A stretch of 64,000 nt of DNA from PALSA-693 sp963729695 (GTDB lineage Bacteria > Actinomycetota > Acidimicrobiia > Acidimicrobiales > Palsa-688), in assembly GCA_963729695.1 (NCBI GenBank), contig CAVSOT010000001.1, positions 620,001 to 684,000 of the forward strand. Direction: 5' to 3'. The notes beneath the pieces were generated by a model that was not told the origin of the DNA, searched no databases, and saw only the letters and a list, made by a program, of their open reading frames with translations. Positions within the stretch are counted from its first letter, which is position 1, and each line of letters opens with the position of its first letter. This document shows, in pieces, positions 34,963 through 45,270 of this stretch. Made by a program: the position numbers and the translations under genes.

Positions 34963-35314
34963 CGATCGAGGTCACGCTGGATCCGCGCCGTCGTGCCGTC
35001 GCGCCGTCGCGCCGTCGCGCCCAGTCGGCGACGTCGGGCGAGTCGGTGGCGGTGGACCTCGCACGCCCCGCGACAGCCATCACAACCCACTTGCCGCAAT
35101 GGAGACGGGAACCAAGAGGGGTTGGCTCTCGAAACGGCGCCTTAGCCTGCACCACCCCGACTCTCGAAGGAGTTGATCCACCCGCGGCGACGACGACCGA
35201 GGACAAGCTCGCAGAGCCCACAGGCGTGCACGCATGGAGGCAATAGCCAGCTTGCGGCTGGTAACCCGCCGGGGTACGGTCCCCCACGAAGGACCCCTGG
35301 TGAGGAGGGTATGC
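34963..35314. other. 352-nt intergenic region with a 9-bp tandem repeat
   Basis: Contains about four copies of a 9-bp unit (CGCCGTCGT/CGCCGTCGC) at 34986-35021. The last part, 35290-35314, holds the AGGAGG site for the downstream lipoprotein. Nothing else is recognisable. Confidence 0.5.
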
Positions 35315-36610
35315 GTGCGGAACAAGAGAGCCGTTTGCGGCGTCAAGGACGTCTATTCGAGGCCGGTGCGGTTGGGGATCGTGGCCGCGCTCGCGCTCGC
35401 ACCCGTGCTTGCGGCCTGCTCATCAAGCAGTTCCCGCAGCTCCACGGCCACCACGGCCTCGAGTGGGCAGACGACGCAGTCGACCGCGGAAACGGGAGCC
35501 CAAGCGACGGGAACGCCGATCAAGGTCGGGGTCATCTGTAGCTGCTCCGGCCCCCTCGGCAACAACGATCTGCCGAAGGAGGACGTCTACAAGTCCTGGG
35601 TCAACACCGTCAACCTGGCCGGCGGGATCAGTGGACACCCCATCCAACTCACGCTCAAAGACGACAGCTCCAACCCCGGCACGTCGTTGTCGGACGTCCA
35701 AACGCTCATCGCTGATCACGTCGACGCCATCCTCGACATCACCAACTACGACGAGCCTTGGGCGTCCGCGGTCCAGGCTGCCAACATCCCGGTGATCGGA
35801 GGAAACGTCTTCGACGTTCCCTTCTACACCAACCCCGACTTCTACCCCGAGGGGCAGACCACCGACTCGTCGACCTACTCAGCTGTGGCCACCGCCAAGG
35901 CGGCCGGGGCCAACAACGTCGGTGAGTTCTACTGCGCCGAGGCGGCCTCGTGCGCACAAACGACCAAGGACGTCAAGTCCGCCGGGCAGAAGCTCGGAAT
36001 TCCGCTGGTCTACCAGGCCGAGATCTCCGCATCGGCACCCAACTACACGGCCCAGTGCGTGGCCGCCCAACAGCAAAGAGTTGCGGCCCTGTTCGTTGCC
36101 GACGTCCCGTTGGTGGTTCCGAGGGTTGGACAGGATTGCAGCCGACAGGGCTACGAACCTATCTATGTCACTGAAGGCTCCGGCTATACCAATCTCCTTA
36201 CCACCGCACCTGGGATAAAGGACAACCTGTGGTCCGAGTTCAGCAACATGCCCTTCTGGTCCAGTGCGCCCGAGGTGCAAGCGATGAATACCGCGGTCGA
36301 CAAGTACTATCCGGGGTTGCGTAACAACGCTAACGAGTGGTCAGAGCTCGCCGCCCTGGAGTGGCCCTCGGGGCTGCTCCTCGGAGATGCGGTTAAAGCA
36401 GGTGGTCTCGGGACGAGCGACACCCCGAGTGCCGCCGAGGTCGTGAAGGGCCTGGAATCCCTGAAGGGCGACACCCTGGACGGCTGGGCGCCGCCTCTGA
36501 CCTTCACGGCTGGCCAACCGCACCCGGTCGACTGCTGGTTCACCGCCCGTCTCCAGGGCGGCGTCCCCAGCCTGACCAATGACGGAAAGGTGACGTGCGA
36601 GAGCTCCTAG
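35315..36610 (+). CDS. ABC transporter substrate-binding lipoprotein (branched-chain amino acid type)
   Basis: 431 aa from GTG 35315, 6 nt after AGGAGG at 35303-35308. Lipoprotein signal 'LGIVAALALAPVLAACSSSS' with lipobox LAAC. A Ser/Thr linker precedes the periplasmic-binding fold, starting 'TPIKVGVICSCSGPLGNNDL' and including 'VNLAGGISGHPIQLTLKDDS' (the 'GGINGHPI' hallmark of the LivK/Leu-Ile-Val family). It should capture a small solute outside the membrane, but no permease or ATPase genes are adjacent, so it is an orphan binding protein or partners with distant genes. Confidence 0.88.
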   Translation: MRNKRAVCGVKDVYSRPVRLGIVAALALAPVLAACSSSSSRSSTATTASSGQTTQSTAETGAQATGTPIKVGVICSCSGPLGNNDLPKEDVYKSWVNTVNLAGGISGHPIQLTLKDDSSNPGTSLSDVQTLIADHVDAILDITNYDEPWASAVQAANIPVIGGNVFDVPFYTNPDFYPEGQTTDSSTYSAVATAKAAGANNVGEFYCAEAASCAQTTKDVKSAGQKLGIPLVYQAEISASAPNYTAQCVAAQQQRVAALFVADVPLVVPRVGQDCSRQGYEPIYVTEGSGYTNLLTTAPGIKDNLWSEFSNMPFWSSAPEVQAMNTAVDKYYPGLRNNANEWSELAALEWPSGLLLGDAVKAGGLGTSDTPSAAEVVKGLESLKGDTLDGWAPPLTFTAGQPHPVDCWFTARLQGGVPSLTNDGKVTCESS

Positions 36611-36826
36611 GCCCCGCAGTCCGTCGCTGACCCCGACGTGGACGCCTACCGGCTGACCCAGACCGGCGGCGTCGACAAATTCGGCTTCCACCGTTTGACG
36701 TGGCCCATCGTCCAAGCGGGCGTGAACCCCACAGACCCCCTCGACGACCAGACCTGTCAGCGAGCATCCCACCCGTGGAGGGTCGAACGAAGGCGGTAAT
36801 CCGGGCGGAACATGGTAAAGAGAACC

Positions 36827-37486
36827 ATGTCACAGGCACGCATCCACAACTTTTCCGTCTCGCTCGACGGTTTTGGCACTGGCGACGGACAGAGCCTGGA
36901 GTCACCCTTCGGGCACGCAGGCACGCGGCTCCACGAGTGGTTCTTCCCGACGCGCACCTTCCAGCAGATGCACGGTGAGGGTCACGGGAGCACCGGTCTC
37001 GATGACGCGTTTGCCAGCCAGTGGGAGCCGGGCATCGGTGCCGAGATCATGGGTCGCAACAAGTTCGGACCGCAGCGGGGACCCTGGGCCGATGACGGTT
37101 GGAAGGGTTGGTGGGGCGACGACCCGGTGTTTCATACGCCGGTGTTCGTGCTCACCCATCACCCGAGAGCGCCGATCGAGATGAAGGGGGGCACCACGTT
37201 CCACTTCATCGATGCCAGCCCGGCTGAGGCACTGGCAGTGGCCAGGGAGGCCGCCGGGGGTCAGGACGTCAGGATTGGCGGAGGGCCCACCGTGGTCCGC
37301 CAGTTCCTCGCCGCCGACCTCATCGATCACATGCACGTCGTGCTCGTCCCCATCGTCCTGGGGCGGGGCGAGCAGACATGGGCGGGACTCGAAGGGTTCG
37401 AGACGCGCTTTGAGGTGGAAGCGGTTGCCAGCCCGACCGGCGTCACCCACCTCACGCTGACCAGAAGTCACGCCCAGCCTGGATAG
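36827..37486 (+). CDS. dihydrofolate reductase family protein (RibD C-terminal-like)
   Basis: About 219 aa from ATG 36827 ('MSQARIHNFSVSLDGFGTGD'); ATG 36812 is an alternative. 'SVSLDGF' at the N-terminus, 'GAEIMGRNKFGP', and 'GGQDVRIGGGPTVVRQFLAA' with 'LVPIVLGRGEQTW' are the usual landmarks of the RibD_C/YwjB-type reductases. They bind NADPH but are rarely true DHFRs. Substrate unknown. Preceded by a 200-nt gap and followed by a heptamer repeat. Confidence 0.85.
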   Translation: MSQARIHNFSVSLDGFGTGDGQSLESPFGHAGTRLHEWFFPTRTFQQMHGEGHGSTGLDDAFASQWEPGIGAEIMGRNKFGPQRGPWADDGWKGWWGDDPVFHTPVFVLTHHPRAPIEMKGGTTFHFIDASPAEALAVAREAAGGQDVRIGGGPTVVRQFLAADLIDHMHVVLVPIVLGRGEQTWAGLEGFETRFEVEAVASPTGVTHLTLTRSHAQPG

Positions 37487-37491
37487 GCCGC

Positions 37492-37561
37492 CACAGCCCA
37501 CAGCCCACAGCCCACAGCCCGCCGCCCACCGCCCGCCGCCCGCCGCCCGTCACCCGTCGCC
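37492..37561. repeat. 7-bp tandem repeat, ten units
   Basis: Ten 7-bp units in an unbroken row: four CACAGCC, then CGCCGCC/CACCGCC/CGCCGCC variants, then CGTCACC and CGTCGCC. It starts 6 nt after the reductase stop codon and lies between convergent genes. A simple slippage-type repeat. Confidence 0.9.
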
Positions 37562-37671
37562 CCGCAGATTGGCCGGCCCGTCCCGCTGGACCCTCCCGGC
37601 CGATCGACGGTGGCCGCCCCCGACTCTTACAGGTGTCTCCCCCGCAGTCGCACCCCTCCCTGCCCAGTCGC

Positions 37672-39295
37672 TCAGCCGCCGTCGAGCTGCAGCAGGGCCG
37701 GCAGATGGCGAGGGGGCGGTGAGCCGTGGGCGAGGATCTGGTCGTGGAGGTCGCGTTCACCACCATGACGGTTGGCGTCCTTGAGGGCCGCCACGCCGTC
37801 GGCGACCTCGGCGTGGCCCACGTAATACGTGGAGAGCTGGGTCGAGGTGAGCAAGGCCCGACGCCACTTGCCCGCCGCTTCACTCTGTTCCTGGTGGCCC
37901 TGACCCATCATCAGGGCCATCGCTTCCGCTTCGGTCATGCCCAAAGCGTGGACCCCCTGGTCGAGTAGGGCATTGATCGCGGAACGAAGCAGCATTTTCA
38001 ACTGTTGCATCTTCACTGCCGGCCCTCCGTAGCCGTGCTCGGCCATCAGTCCCTCGGCGTAGACGGCCCACCCCTCGACGAAAGGACCACTCCGAAACGT
38101 GGCGCGCAGCTTCGTCGGGATCGAGGCCCGCCGGTGGTGGCCGAGTTGCACAAAATGCCCGGGCATCGCCTCGTGGATAACGAGGTCCTGCACCATCGAG
38201 CTGTTGTACTCCCGGTAGAAGGATTCGACTCTCGCCTCGGACCAGTCGGCGGGAGTGGGCGACACCGCGAAGAAGGTCGGGAGTGGAGCGGCTTCCAACG
38301 GGCCGGGCGCATCGCAATAGGCCACCGCGATCCCGCGTCGTACCTCGGGCATGACAATGATCTCCAACCGGTCCTCGAAGAGGGTGACGAGGTCGCAGTC
38401 CGCCACGAATCGACTGGCCTCGGACAACGCCGCCGTCGACCTGGTGACGATCGTGTGGTCATCGGGTCGATCTGCGGCCAGCCGATCGAAGATCTCGCCC
38501 ACGGTCCCACCGAGCCCCGACGCAGTTCGCGCCAGCTCCTCCTCGATGCTCTCCAGGTCGGAACGAACTCGCATCCGGATGGCCTCGGGGGTGGTGTCGG
38601 TATCAAGGGTGAGGGAGAGCTTGGTCGCGAACGCCTCTGCACCAATGCGAGCGTCCCTGTCCGAGCTTGGCAGCTGATCCGCCAGCCAGCGCAGGTGACC
38701 ATCCAGGGCGGCCACCGCGGCAGGTCTGACCTTTGCTACCGCATCCGCGGCCGACGGTGCCTGCTGGAGGGCGCGGTCGACCTCGTCCGTCACGAGTGAC
38801 AAGGTCCCGGCGAATTTGGAGGAGTGCGGTCTCGACGTGGATTCGGGGCATGCCGACGAGATTCCTGCGGGCGACCTCAAGGTACTCGGGGATGGCCGCC
38901 AACCGACCGCACAGCGCCTTCAGGCGAACTTCCAGCGGGGCGTAGTCACGGGCCAGCAAGCCGTACAAGGAGTCGCCAGGGTTGGACACGAGCGGATTCC
39001 ACTCGTAGTCGCGAAGGTCCTCGAGTTCCAGCAGGAGCAGGGCCAAACGATTGCGCAGGATGGCCGCGTCGACGGCGTGGCCGACCGCTAGCGCCCCAGT
39101 GTCCAGGGCCTCCAGGCGGCTCAACCAGTGGCGCCACGCCCTGCGGTCGTCGTCGAGCGCTTCAGGTCGCAGATCGGTGAGACGGTCGTCGAAGCGGTGA
39201 TCCCCGAGTGACGAAGCGAACTCCGGTCGGCGGGACAGGATGGACTCCACGGCCGCGGCAGCCAGGGACTCAAAGGCATCGTCAGCGCCTGGCAT
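37672..39295 (-). CDS. DUF885 family metallopeptidase-like protein, one frameshift
   Basis: About 540 aa across one break, start ATG 39295. The zinc-binding HExxxGH is present as 'VIHEAMPGHFVQLGHHRRAS', and 'GWAVYAEGLMAEHGYGG' follows, as in DUF885 proteins (gluzincin-like). N-terminal part 'EFASSLGDHRFDDRLTDLRP' matches the family start. The frame changes at 38815-38817 (TTT on the plus strand should be TT), giving 'VETALLQFAGTLSLVTDEV'. No signal peptide is evident. Activity unproven; a peptidase role is inferred from the fold. Confidence 0.85.
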
Positions 39296-39401
39296 TACCG
39301 GCTGACCCTACTCCGGGCCTCGGAGAAGGGCGGCCCCACCCACGGTTCCCTGCGAACAGTGGGTGGGCGGCGAATGGATCGATGACCGGGAGGCGAAGCA
39401 A

Positions 39402-41748
39402 TCAGTCTCTGGCGAAGGCCGCCTTGGCTTCTGTGGCCAGGTCGACGAATGGCTGGCCGCTGACGTCGATCATGGCCCGCTGGATGGTACCGCCGGTGAA
39501 CGCCCACGGTGCCTGGCCCGGGTAGTCGTCGGTGACCGGCTCGGCCCCTTCCCGACCGATGTTGAGGCCTTCCCCCGCGATGGAAAACTTGCCGGGTTGG
39601 GTTTTGATTCGGCCTTCTCCGACCTGCTCATCCCGTATGTGGAGGGTCAGGGAACCTTCGGCCGGCATGGCGTCGCCTTCCCGCTCGAAGGAAGCCGAGA
39701 GCACCACGTGTCCCGTCGGTACCGGGGCCGCGGATTCGACCATCTGCTCCAAGACACCGACCCAGTTGTAGACGTATTTGAGCTTGCCCTCTTTGATGTA
39801 GAGCGCATGCCCACCGAAGCGGGATCCCTGGGCAAACAGGACCCCTTCGGCGTCATTGGACTGGATATCGACCTCCACCGCGATGGTGTAAGAACGATTG
39901 CGGATGTTGGGGGCCACGGACTCGGGCACTTCGGCGCAGCCCGAGTAGTAGACGTAGCGATTGCGGGGCTTGGCGATCTGGGGTCGCTCCGTGGTCAGGA
40001 TCTGCAAGACGTCGCGGTTCTCGAGCGGAAGCGCCTGGTACTGACCCGCCAGCGTCCACCACAGGGAGATCAGCTCTTTGAGCTTCTGCGGGATGCTCGG
40101 CAGCCAGATCGTGACACTCGGTGGGGTCGCGGTCGGTGTCGAAGAGCTCCCAGCGCAGGTTGGCATAGTCACCCCACATGTCAGGTGCCGACGGAGTGAC
40201 GTTGGCCGCCTTCCAGCCCTGGTGCCAGATGCCCTGGGTGCCACCCATCGAGTAGAACTGGGTCTGCTTGCCGGTCGCCGCGCTCGTGTCGGCAAAGGTG
40301 GCCGCGAAGCTGACGCCCTCCATCGGGTGCTGGGTGTAACCCTTGACCACTTCCGGAGCCTCGATCCCGAGTGCCTGGTAGATGGTCGGCACCATGTCAA
40401 CCGCGTGGGCGTACTGGCGGCACACGCCCATCGAGGAGATGCCGTCGGGCCAGGAGACGATCATGGGGTCGGCAGTCCCGCCTTCCCAGTTGGCATAGCG
40501 CTTCCAAAGCTTGAAGGGAGTGTTGAACGCCCACGCCCATCCAGTGGGATAGTGGTTGTAGGTGCGGGGACCACCCAGCTCGTCGAGAAACGGCAGGTTC
40601 TCCTCGATGAGATCCGGCAGCCCATTGAAGAGCTTGTTCTCGTTGACGGAGCCGTTGGGGCCGCCCTCCCCGGACGCGCCGTTGTCGGAGACCAGCACGA
40701 TCATGGTGTTGTCCAGTTGCCCGCTGTGCTCGAGATAGTCGAGCAGGCGGCCGATCTCGTGGTCGGCGTGGCTCAGAAAGCCGGCGTACACCTCGGCCAT
40801 GCGACTGAACAGGCGCTTCTCGTCGTCGGAGAGGGTCGCCCAGGGGCGAACCAGGTCCAGCTCGGACCAGGTTTTGGCGCCGTCTGCGCTCTTCTCATCA
40901 GCGTAGGGATTGATGGGCGACAGCTCCGCCTGGGCGGGCATGATCCCCTTCTGCTTCTGGCGCTCGAACACCGTCTCCCGGTAGGCCTCGTAGCCCATGT
41001 CGAACTTGCCCCGGTACCGATCGGCCCACTCCTTCGGGGCGTGATGGGGGGCATGGCAGGCGCCGGGGCAGAAGTACATGAGGAAGGGCTTGTCGGGAGC
41101 GACCGCCTTGGCGTCGCGGATGAACTCCAGGGCCTTGTCGGTGATGTCCGTAGTGAAGTGGTAGCCCTCCTCGGGGGAGCGGGGCTGCTCCACCGGATGG
41201 TTGTCGTAGACGAGTTCCGGGTACCACTGGTTGGTCTCCGCACCCAGGAACCCGTAGAAGCGCTCGAAACCCCGACCCAGCGGCCACTGGCGCTTGATGG
41301 AAGCCAGGTTCATCTCGTCCTCAGGTGTGAGATGCCACTTGCCCAGGGCGTAGGTGTTCCAGCCCCGCTCCCCGAGGACTTCCGCGATGGTCCCGCACTC
41401 GAAGGGGATGTGCCCGTTGGAGCTCGGGAACCCGGACGCCGCCTCGGTGATCGTGCCCATGCCGTTCGTCGTGTGGTTGCGGCCGGTCATCAGGCAGGAC
41501 CTGGTGGGCGAGCACAACGCAGTCGTGTGGAAGTTGGTGTAGGTGATACCCCGCTCGGCGATCCGGTTGATGTTCGGGGTCTCGATCAGGCCACCGAAAG
41601 GCTCCATGGCGGAGAAGCCCACGTCGTCGAGGACGATGAAGAGCACGCTCGGCGCCCCCTCCGGTGCGATCGGCTGTTTGTAGGGCTCCCAGTCAGGGGT
41701 GGACTGGGTTACGTCGACGTTGATCACACCGTTGAAGGGTTTCGCCAT
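39402..41748 (-). CDS. arylsulfatase-type sulfatase, one frameshift
   Basis: About 780 aa across one break. 'PSVLFIVLDDVGFSAMEPFG' holds the first metal-binding Asp pair; 'TTALCSPTRSCLMTGRNHTT' is the C-x-P-x-R motif whose Cys becomes formylglycine; 'YALGKWHL' is the second signature; 'IVLVSDNGASGEGGPNGSVN' has the last metal ligands. After the catalytic domain come about 230 residues of beta-rich C-terminal domain. The frame breaks at 40090-40092 (an extra base in GGG), restoring 'AAEHPQKLKELISLWWTLA'. No signal peptide, so it is probably cytoplasmic. A formylglycine-generating enzyme gene is not in the window. Confidence 0.9.
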
Positions 41749-41934
41749 CTGTCAGGGCCTCCGCGATCGTCCTGAACCGGGAATATAACCGCCGACCGGT
41801 AGAAGCGAATTCCTGACTGCCAGTGCGCCACTACCGGGATGATGGAGGGGAACAGAAACGCGTGGTGACGGCGGGAGCCGCCTGGGTTGCCCGAATCCCG
41901 ACTCGGTAAGCTCCGACACAAGGAGGTATGGCGC

Positions 41935-42876
41935 GTGGTTGCTGAGGCACTGCTCTCGTCCTGGTTCGACACCGCCACCAGGGCCGCGATCGTGGACTTC
42001 GTCGACGAGGCCACCCAGGAGGGCGGGCCCGGCTTCGTCCCGCCGGCCGAGCGGGTCGCCGTCTTCGACAACGACGGGACGCTATGGAGCGAAAAACCGA
42101 TTCCCATCCAGCTGGATTTCACGCTGTACCGGATGGCCGAGCTGGCGGAGGCCGACGAGAAGCTGCGACAACAGCAGCCGTACAAGGCTGCCGTCGAGCG
42201 CGACTACCACTGGTTGGGCGAGGCCATGGTCAGGCACTACCGGGGTGACGACAGTGACCTCGGGCTACTCATGAGGGCGGTGGAGAGCGCCTTCGAGGCC
42301 ATGACCGTGGAGGGCTTCAGCGCCGAGGTGACGGACTGGCTGCAAGCCGCGTCCCATCCGACCCTGAGCCGTCCGTATCTGTCCTGCGCCTTCGTACCCA
42401 TGATCGAACTGCTCCGATACCTGGAGGCCAACGGGTTCACGACCTACATCGCCTCAGGCGGTGACCGCGACTTCATGCGACCCTTCGCCGAGCAGCTCTA
42501 CGGCATCCCGCCCGAGCGGGTAATCGGCAGCGCCTTGGGCCTGAACTTCCAGTCGGACACCGAGAGCACCCAGCTGTTGTACAAGTCGAAGATCGAGTTC
42601 TTCGATGACGGACCGGAGAAACCGGTGCGAATCTGGAGCCGGATCGGGCGGCGACCGATCCTGGCCGCAGGCAACTCCAACGGCGACATGCCGATGCTGC
42701 GCTTCGCCCACAATGGGGCCCGCCCCGGCCTTCGTGTACTCGTCCTCCACGACGACGCCGACCGCGAGTTCGACTACACGGCGGGCGCCGAGGACGCATT
42801 GCAACGCGCCGATGAGCACGGCTGGACCGTCGTGAGCATCAAACGCGACTGGAGCACCGTCTTCCCGGAGGTCTGA
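41935..42876 (+). CDS. HAD-superfamily phosphatase
   Basis: 313 aa from GTG 41935, 8 nt after AGGAGG at 41921-41926. HAD motif I 'RVAVFDNDGTLWSEKPIPIQ', motif II Ser/Thr in 'TTYIASGGDRDFMRP', and motif III/IV near 'RPILAAGNSNGDMPMLRFAH' are all present. It belongs to the phosphoserine-phosphatase-like subgroup with a helical cap. Substrate unknown. Divergent from the sulfatase gene; a shared promoter region of 186 nt lies between. Confidence 0.88.
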   Translation: MVAEALLSSWFDTATRAAIVDFVDEATQEGGPGFVPPAERVAVFDNDGTLWSEKPIPIQLDFTLYRMAELAEADEKLRQQQPYKAAVERDYHWLGEAMVRHYRGDDSDLGLLMRAVESAFEAMTVEGFSAEVTDWLQAASHPTLSRPYLSCAFVPMIELLRYLEANGFTTYIASGGDRDFMRPFAEQLYGIPPERVIGSALGLNFQSDTESTQLLYKSKIEFFDDGPEKPVRIWSRIGRRPILAAGNSNGDMPMLRFAHNGARPGLRVLVLHDDADREFDYTAGAEDALQRADEHGWTVVSIKRDWSTVFPEV

Positions 42877-42968
42877 CCACTCCCGGCCCGCCGGCGGGGA
42901 AATTCCCTTGTCCCGATGACCCGACGCCACGGAGACGGTCCCACCCAGTGGGTAGTATCGGCGGCGTG

Positions 42969-44003
42969 ATGTACAGAAAGATGGTGGTTGTGGCCGTTAC
43001 GGCCGCACTGGCCGCGGTGAGCCTGGTCGCGTGCGGGAGCAGCAGCTCGGGCACCAGCCCACAAGATGTCCAGTCTGCGCTGAAGGCGACCGCCAACCAA
43101 TCCGGCCTCCAACTGACCCTGACCCTGCAGGGCACGATGTCGGACTTCTCGGGTGGCGGCAACTCAGGGCTGACGCAGGCCCAGGAACAGGCGATTCTCG
43201 ACAGCCGCGTGGTGATGACGGTTAACGCGGCCCAGGGGACCTCGCTGGATAATGCCGGAAACGGCGGGGAGCTGGCCTTCGCCCTCGACAAGGGCGGCGA
43301 CACCCTCGTCCAGCTACGCCAGGTGGGGACGACGCTGTACGCCCAGGTCGATTACCAGCAGTTGACGACTGACTATGGGCTCGACAAAGGGAAGGTGGCC
43401 CAGTTCCAGTCCGAGCTGACGCAGCTCGGATCGCAGGTCAACGGGCTGAAGGCCCTCGCCGATGGACAGTGGGTGTCGCTTGACGTGTCCCTCGTCAGTC
43501 AGTTCACCCAGACCATCGGGGTGACGTTGCCGTCGGTACCGCAACTGGCCGCCAGGATCACGGGGGCGTTCTTCAACACGCTCGCCCAGGGCACCAACGT
43601 CACCTCCCAGGGTTCGGGCAAGGCGCAGCTGACGGTCAACGCCCAGTCGCTGGTGACCGCCCTGGCCCAGGCCGTGGCCGGGACGCCGAACACCTCCTCG
43701 GTCGACAAGCAGGTCAACGGTCTCGCCCAGCGGGCGCAGGCCGCCGTTCCCAGCAACAAGTCGGCCAACGTCATCGTCACTGTCAGCGGGGGCATCGCCT
43801 CCAACGTCGAGCTTTCCCTCAACCAGTTCGACACCAGCAAGCAATTGACCGGTCCGGTCAATCTCAATATGGCCGTGGCCAAGTCCAGTAGCGTGTCCGC
43901 TCCCTCCGGTGCCGTGGCCATCAACATTCCTCAGGCCATCAAAGCCCTCGAAGGCAGTTCGACCGGCTCGTCGTCAAGCTCCACCGGTTCGGCCAGCGGC
44001 TGA
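42969..44003 (+). CDS. lipoprotein of unknown function
   Basis: 344 aa from ATG 42969 (GTG 42966 possible). Signal peptide 'MYRKMVVVAVTAALAAVSLV' with lipobox LVAC at residues 20-23. The mature region is beta/alpha mixed and rich in Gln, Ser and Thr ('QLRQVGTTLYAQVDYQQLTT', 'LADGQWVSLDVSLVSQF'). It resembles LppX/LprG-type or DUF6612-like lipoproteins in its 'GTTLYAQVD...GKWV' rhythm, but I cannot name a family. It ends in a Ser/Gly-rich tail. Confidence 0.78.
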   Translation: MYRKMVVVAVTAALAAVSLVACGSSSSGTSPQDVQSALKATANQSGLQLTLTLQGTMSDFSGGGNSGLTQAQEQAILDSRVVMTVNAAQGTSLDNAGNGGELAFALDKGGDTLVQLRQVGTTLYAQVDYQQLTTDYGLDKGKVAQFQSELTQLGSQVNGLKALADGQWVSLDVSLVSQFTQTIGVTLPSVPQLAARITGAFFNTLAQGTNVTSQGSGKAQLTVNAQSLVTALAQAVAGTPNTSSVDKQVNGLAQRAQAAVPSNKSANVIVTVSGGIASNVELSLNQFDTSKQLTGPVNLNMAVAKSSSVSAPSGAVAINIPQAIKALEGSSTGSSSSSTGSASG

Positions 44004-44046
44004 GCCGGCGCTGACCCGGCCGATATCCCGGCGGAAGCCCTGAGTC

Positions 44047-44748
44047 TCAGAGAGTAGGGCCGACGGCGCGCAACGAGCCGATGCCGAGGCTTCCGTCGCC
44101 GTTGGCGGCGGCCGTGCTGGCCTGGGCGGCCCTGGCGAGCGGGTTGGGTTCGGGCGGCCCCACCCTCGTCAACGTGTTCCGGTCGATGTGGCTGAACGGT
44201 TCCCCACGTCCCGGGATCTCCAGCACGCCCTCCTCCTCGTAGGACCACGTCCCGTCTTCTCCGATGGTGACGTGGATCCGGTAGCTGAGGGTGCGGAACG
44301 CCTCCTGGAGAAAGGGGTTGGACAGGATGCCGTGCACCTCGGTCCCGGCCCGGGCGGCGAGCTCGAAGTCGGTGGTGTCCGGCTCGGCCGGGCCCGACGC
44401 CAGCAGCACCTGGCCTCGCGGGATACCCAGGGTGAGGGTCACGCTGTTGGCGGCGGGCTCCCAGAGCCAATACCCGACCTGGTCGTGGAACGTCTCGGAC
44501 TCACCCGGCTTGGTGATGTGGGTGTGGTAGCGCAAGCCGTAGAAGAGCTGAGGACCGTTGGTCTGGCGGTCGATCGGCTGCGCCTCGTAGTGCTCGACGA
44601 ACACGTTCTCCTCGACTCCCTCCGCCACCGGGTGCCGGTCGGAGCCCTTGACGCCTTCCCACACGCCGGCCATCGGTCGGAGCGGTCCGAGGTTGGCCAA
44701 CGTGTCTGGGTCACCCGCCGGCTCGGTGTAGATGTCGGATCCGTACAT
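44047..44748 (-). CDS. nitrobindin-like / FABP-like heme-binding beta-barrel protein
   Basis: 233 aa from ATG 44748. 'LGPLRPMAGVWEGVKGSDRH' is the N-terminal G-x-W-x-G motif of the nitrobindin/THAP4-like lipocalin fold, and 'YWLWEPAANSVTLTLGIPRG' matches its central strands. It is larger than typical nitrobindins (about 160 aa) with extra residues at both ends; the heme-ligand His cannot be fixed by eye. Possible role in nitrite or peroxynitrite chemistry, or lipid binding. Convergent with the lipoprotein gene, 43 nt apart. Confidence 0.75.
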   Translation of the reverse strand: MYGSDIYTEPAGDPDTLANLGPLRPMAGVWEGVKGSDRHPVAEGVEENVFVEHYEAQPIDRQTNGPQLFYGLRYHTHITKPGESETFHDQVGYWLWEPAANSVTLTLGIPRGQVLLASGPAEPDTTDFELAARAGTEVHGILSNPFLQEAFRTLSYRIHVTIGEDGTWSYEEEGVLEIPGRGEPFSHIDRNTLTRVGPPEPNPLARAAQASTAAANGDGSLGIGSLRAVGPTL

Positions 44749-44904
44749 GGTCACTGCGGTCACCTCACCGATCGTGTGCCACCCGGCGTCGGGGTTTGGC
44801 TCATCCCGGCGAAGCGGTGTCGTCGTCCGGGACGACGGGGACACTATCCCCGGCGCTGGCGAAGGAGAAAACCGGGGAACGGGCCAGCCAACCGCCACCA
44901 CCGG

Positions 44905-45195
44905 TCAGCACCGGCACGGTTGGCCGCCGCACTTGGGGCACCCTTCGGCGTAACGGGCGGCAGCCTCGTCGAGCGAGATGCCGAGCTGGTTTGCGAGCGA
45001 CGCCAACCAGGCCAGGACATCGGACAGCTCGTGCACCTGCTCTGCCCGGGTCCCCTTCCGAGCGGCGCGCGCCAGTTCCCCGAGCTCTTCGGCCAGCCAG
45101 GCGATCGTGGCCGTCTGACCCCGAGCCTGGTCACGTTCGCCATAGGTGCGCCGCATCAAATCCTGGAAGTGCTTCAACTCCACCGCCCAGACCAT
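44905..45195 (-). CDS. MazG-like nucleotide pyrophosphohydrolase
   Basis: 96 aa from ATG 45195, chosen because relatives start near 'LKHFQDLMRRTYGERDQARG'; the frame opens at 45252. The metal-binding EExxE...ExxD pattern is in 'WLAEELGELARAARKG' and 'VHELSDVLAWLASLANQLG'. The C-terminal 'YAEGCPKCGGQPCRC' with four Cys is common in actinobacterial and archaeal small MazG proteins and may bind zinc. Likely house-cleaning NTP hydrolase. Confidence 0.85.
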   Translation of the reverse strand: MVWAVELKHFQDLMRRTYGERDQARGQTATIAWLAEELGELARAARKGTRAEQVHELSDVLAWLASLANQLGISLDEAAARYAEGCPKCGGQPCRC

Positions 45196-45270
45196 AGACA
45201 GCCGCGAGGAGTGAACTCCGGCTTCCGCCGCTCGGGCCCGGCTTCGCGCCATCGCGGGCGGCCCCCGCCG

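Noticed and set aside
36611..36811. Remnant coding sequence after the binding-protein gene
   Set aside because: A short open stretch reads plausibly on the plus strand but has no start site, no family resemblance and no continuation.
40078..41775. 565-residue open frame on the plus strand
   Set aside because: Antisense to the arylsulfatase catalytic domain; no recognisable motif.
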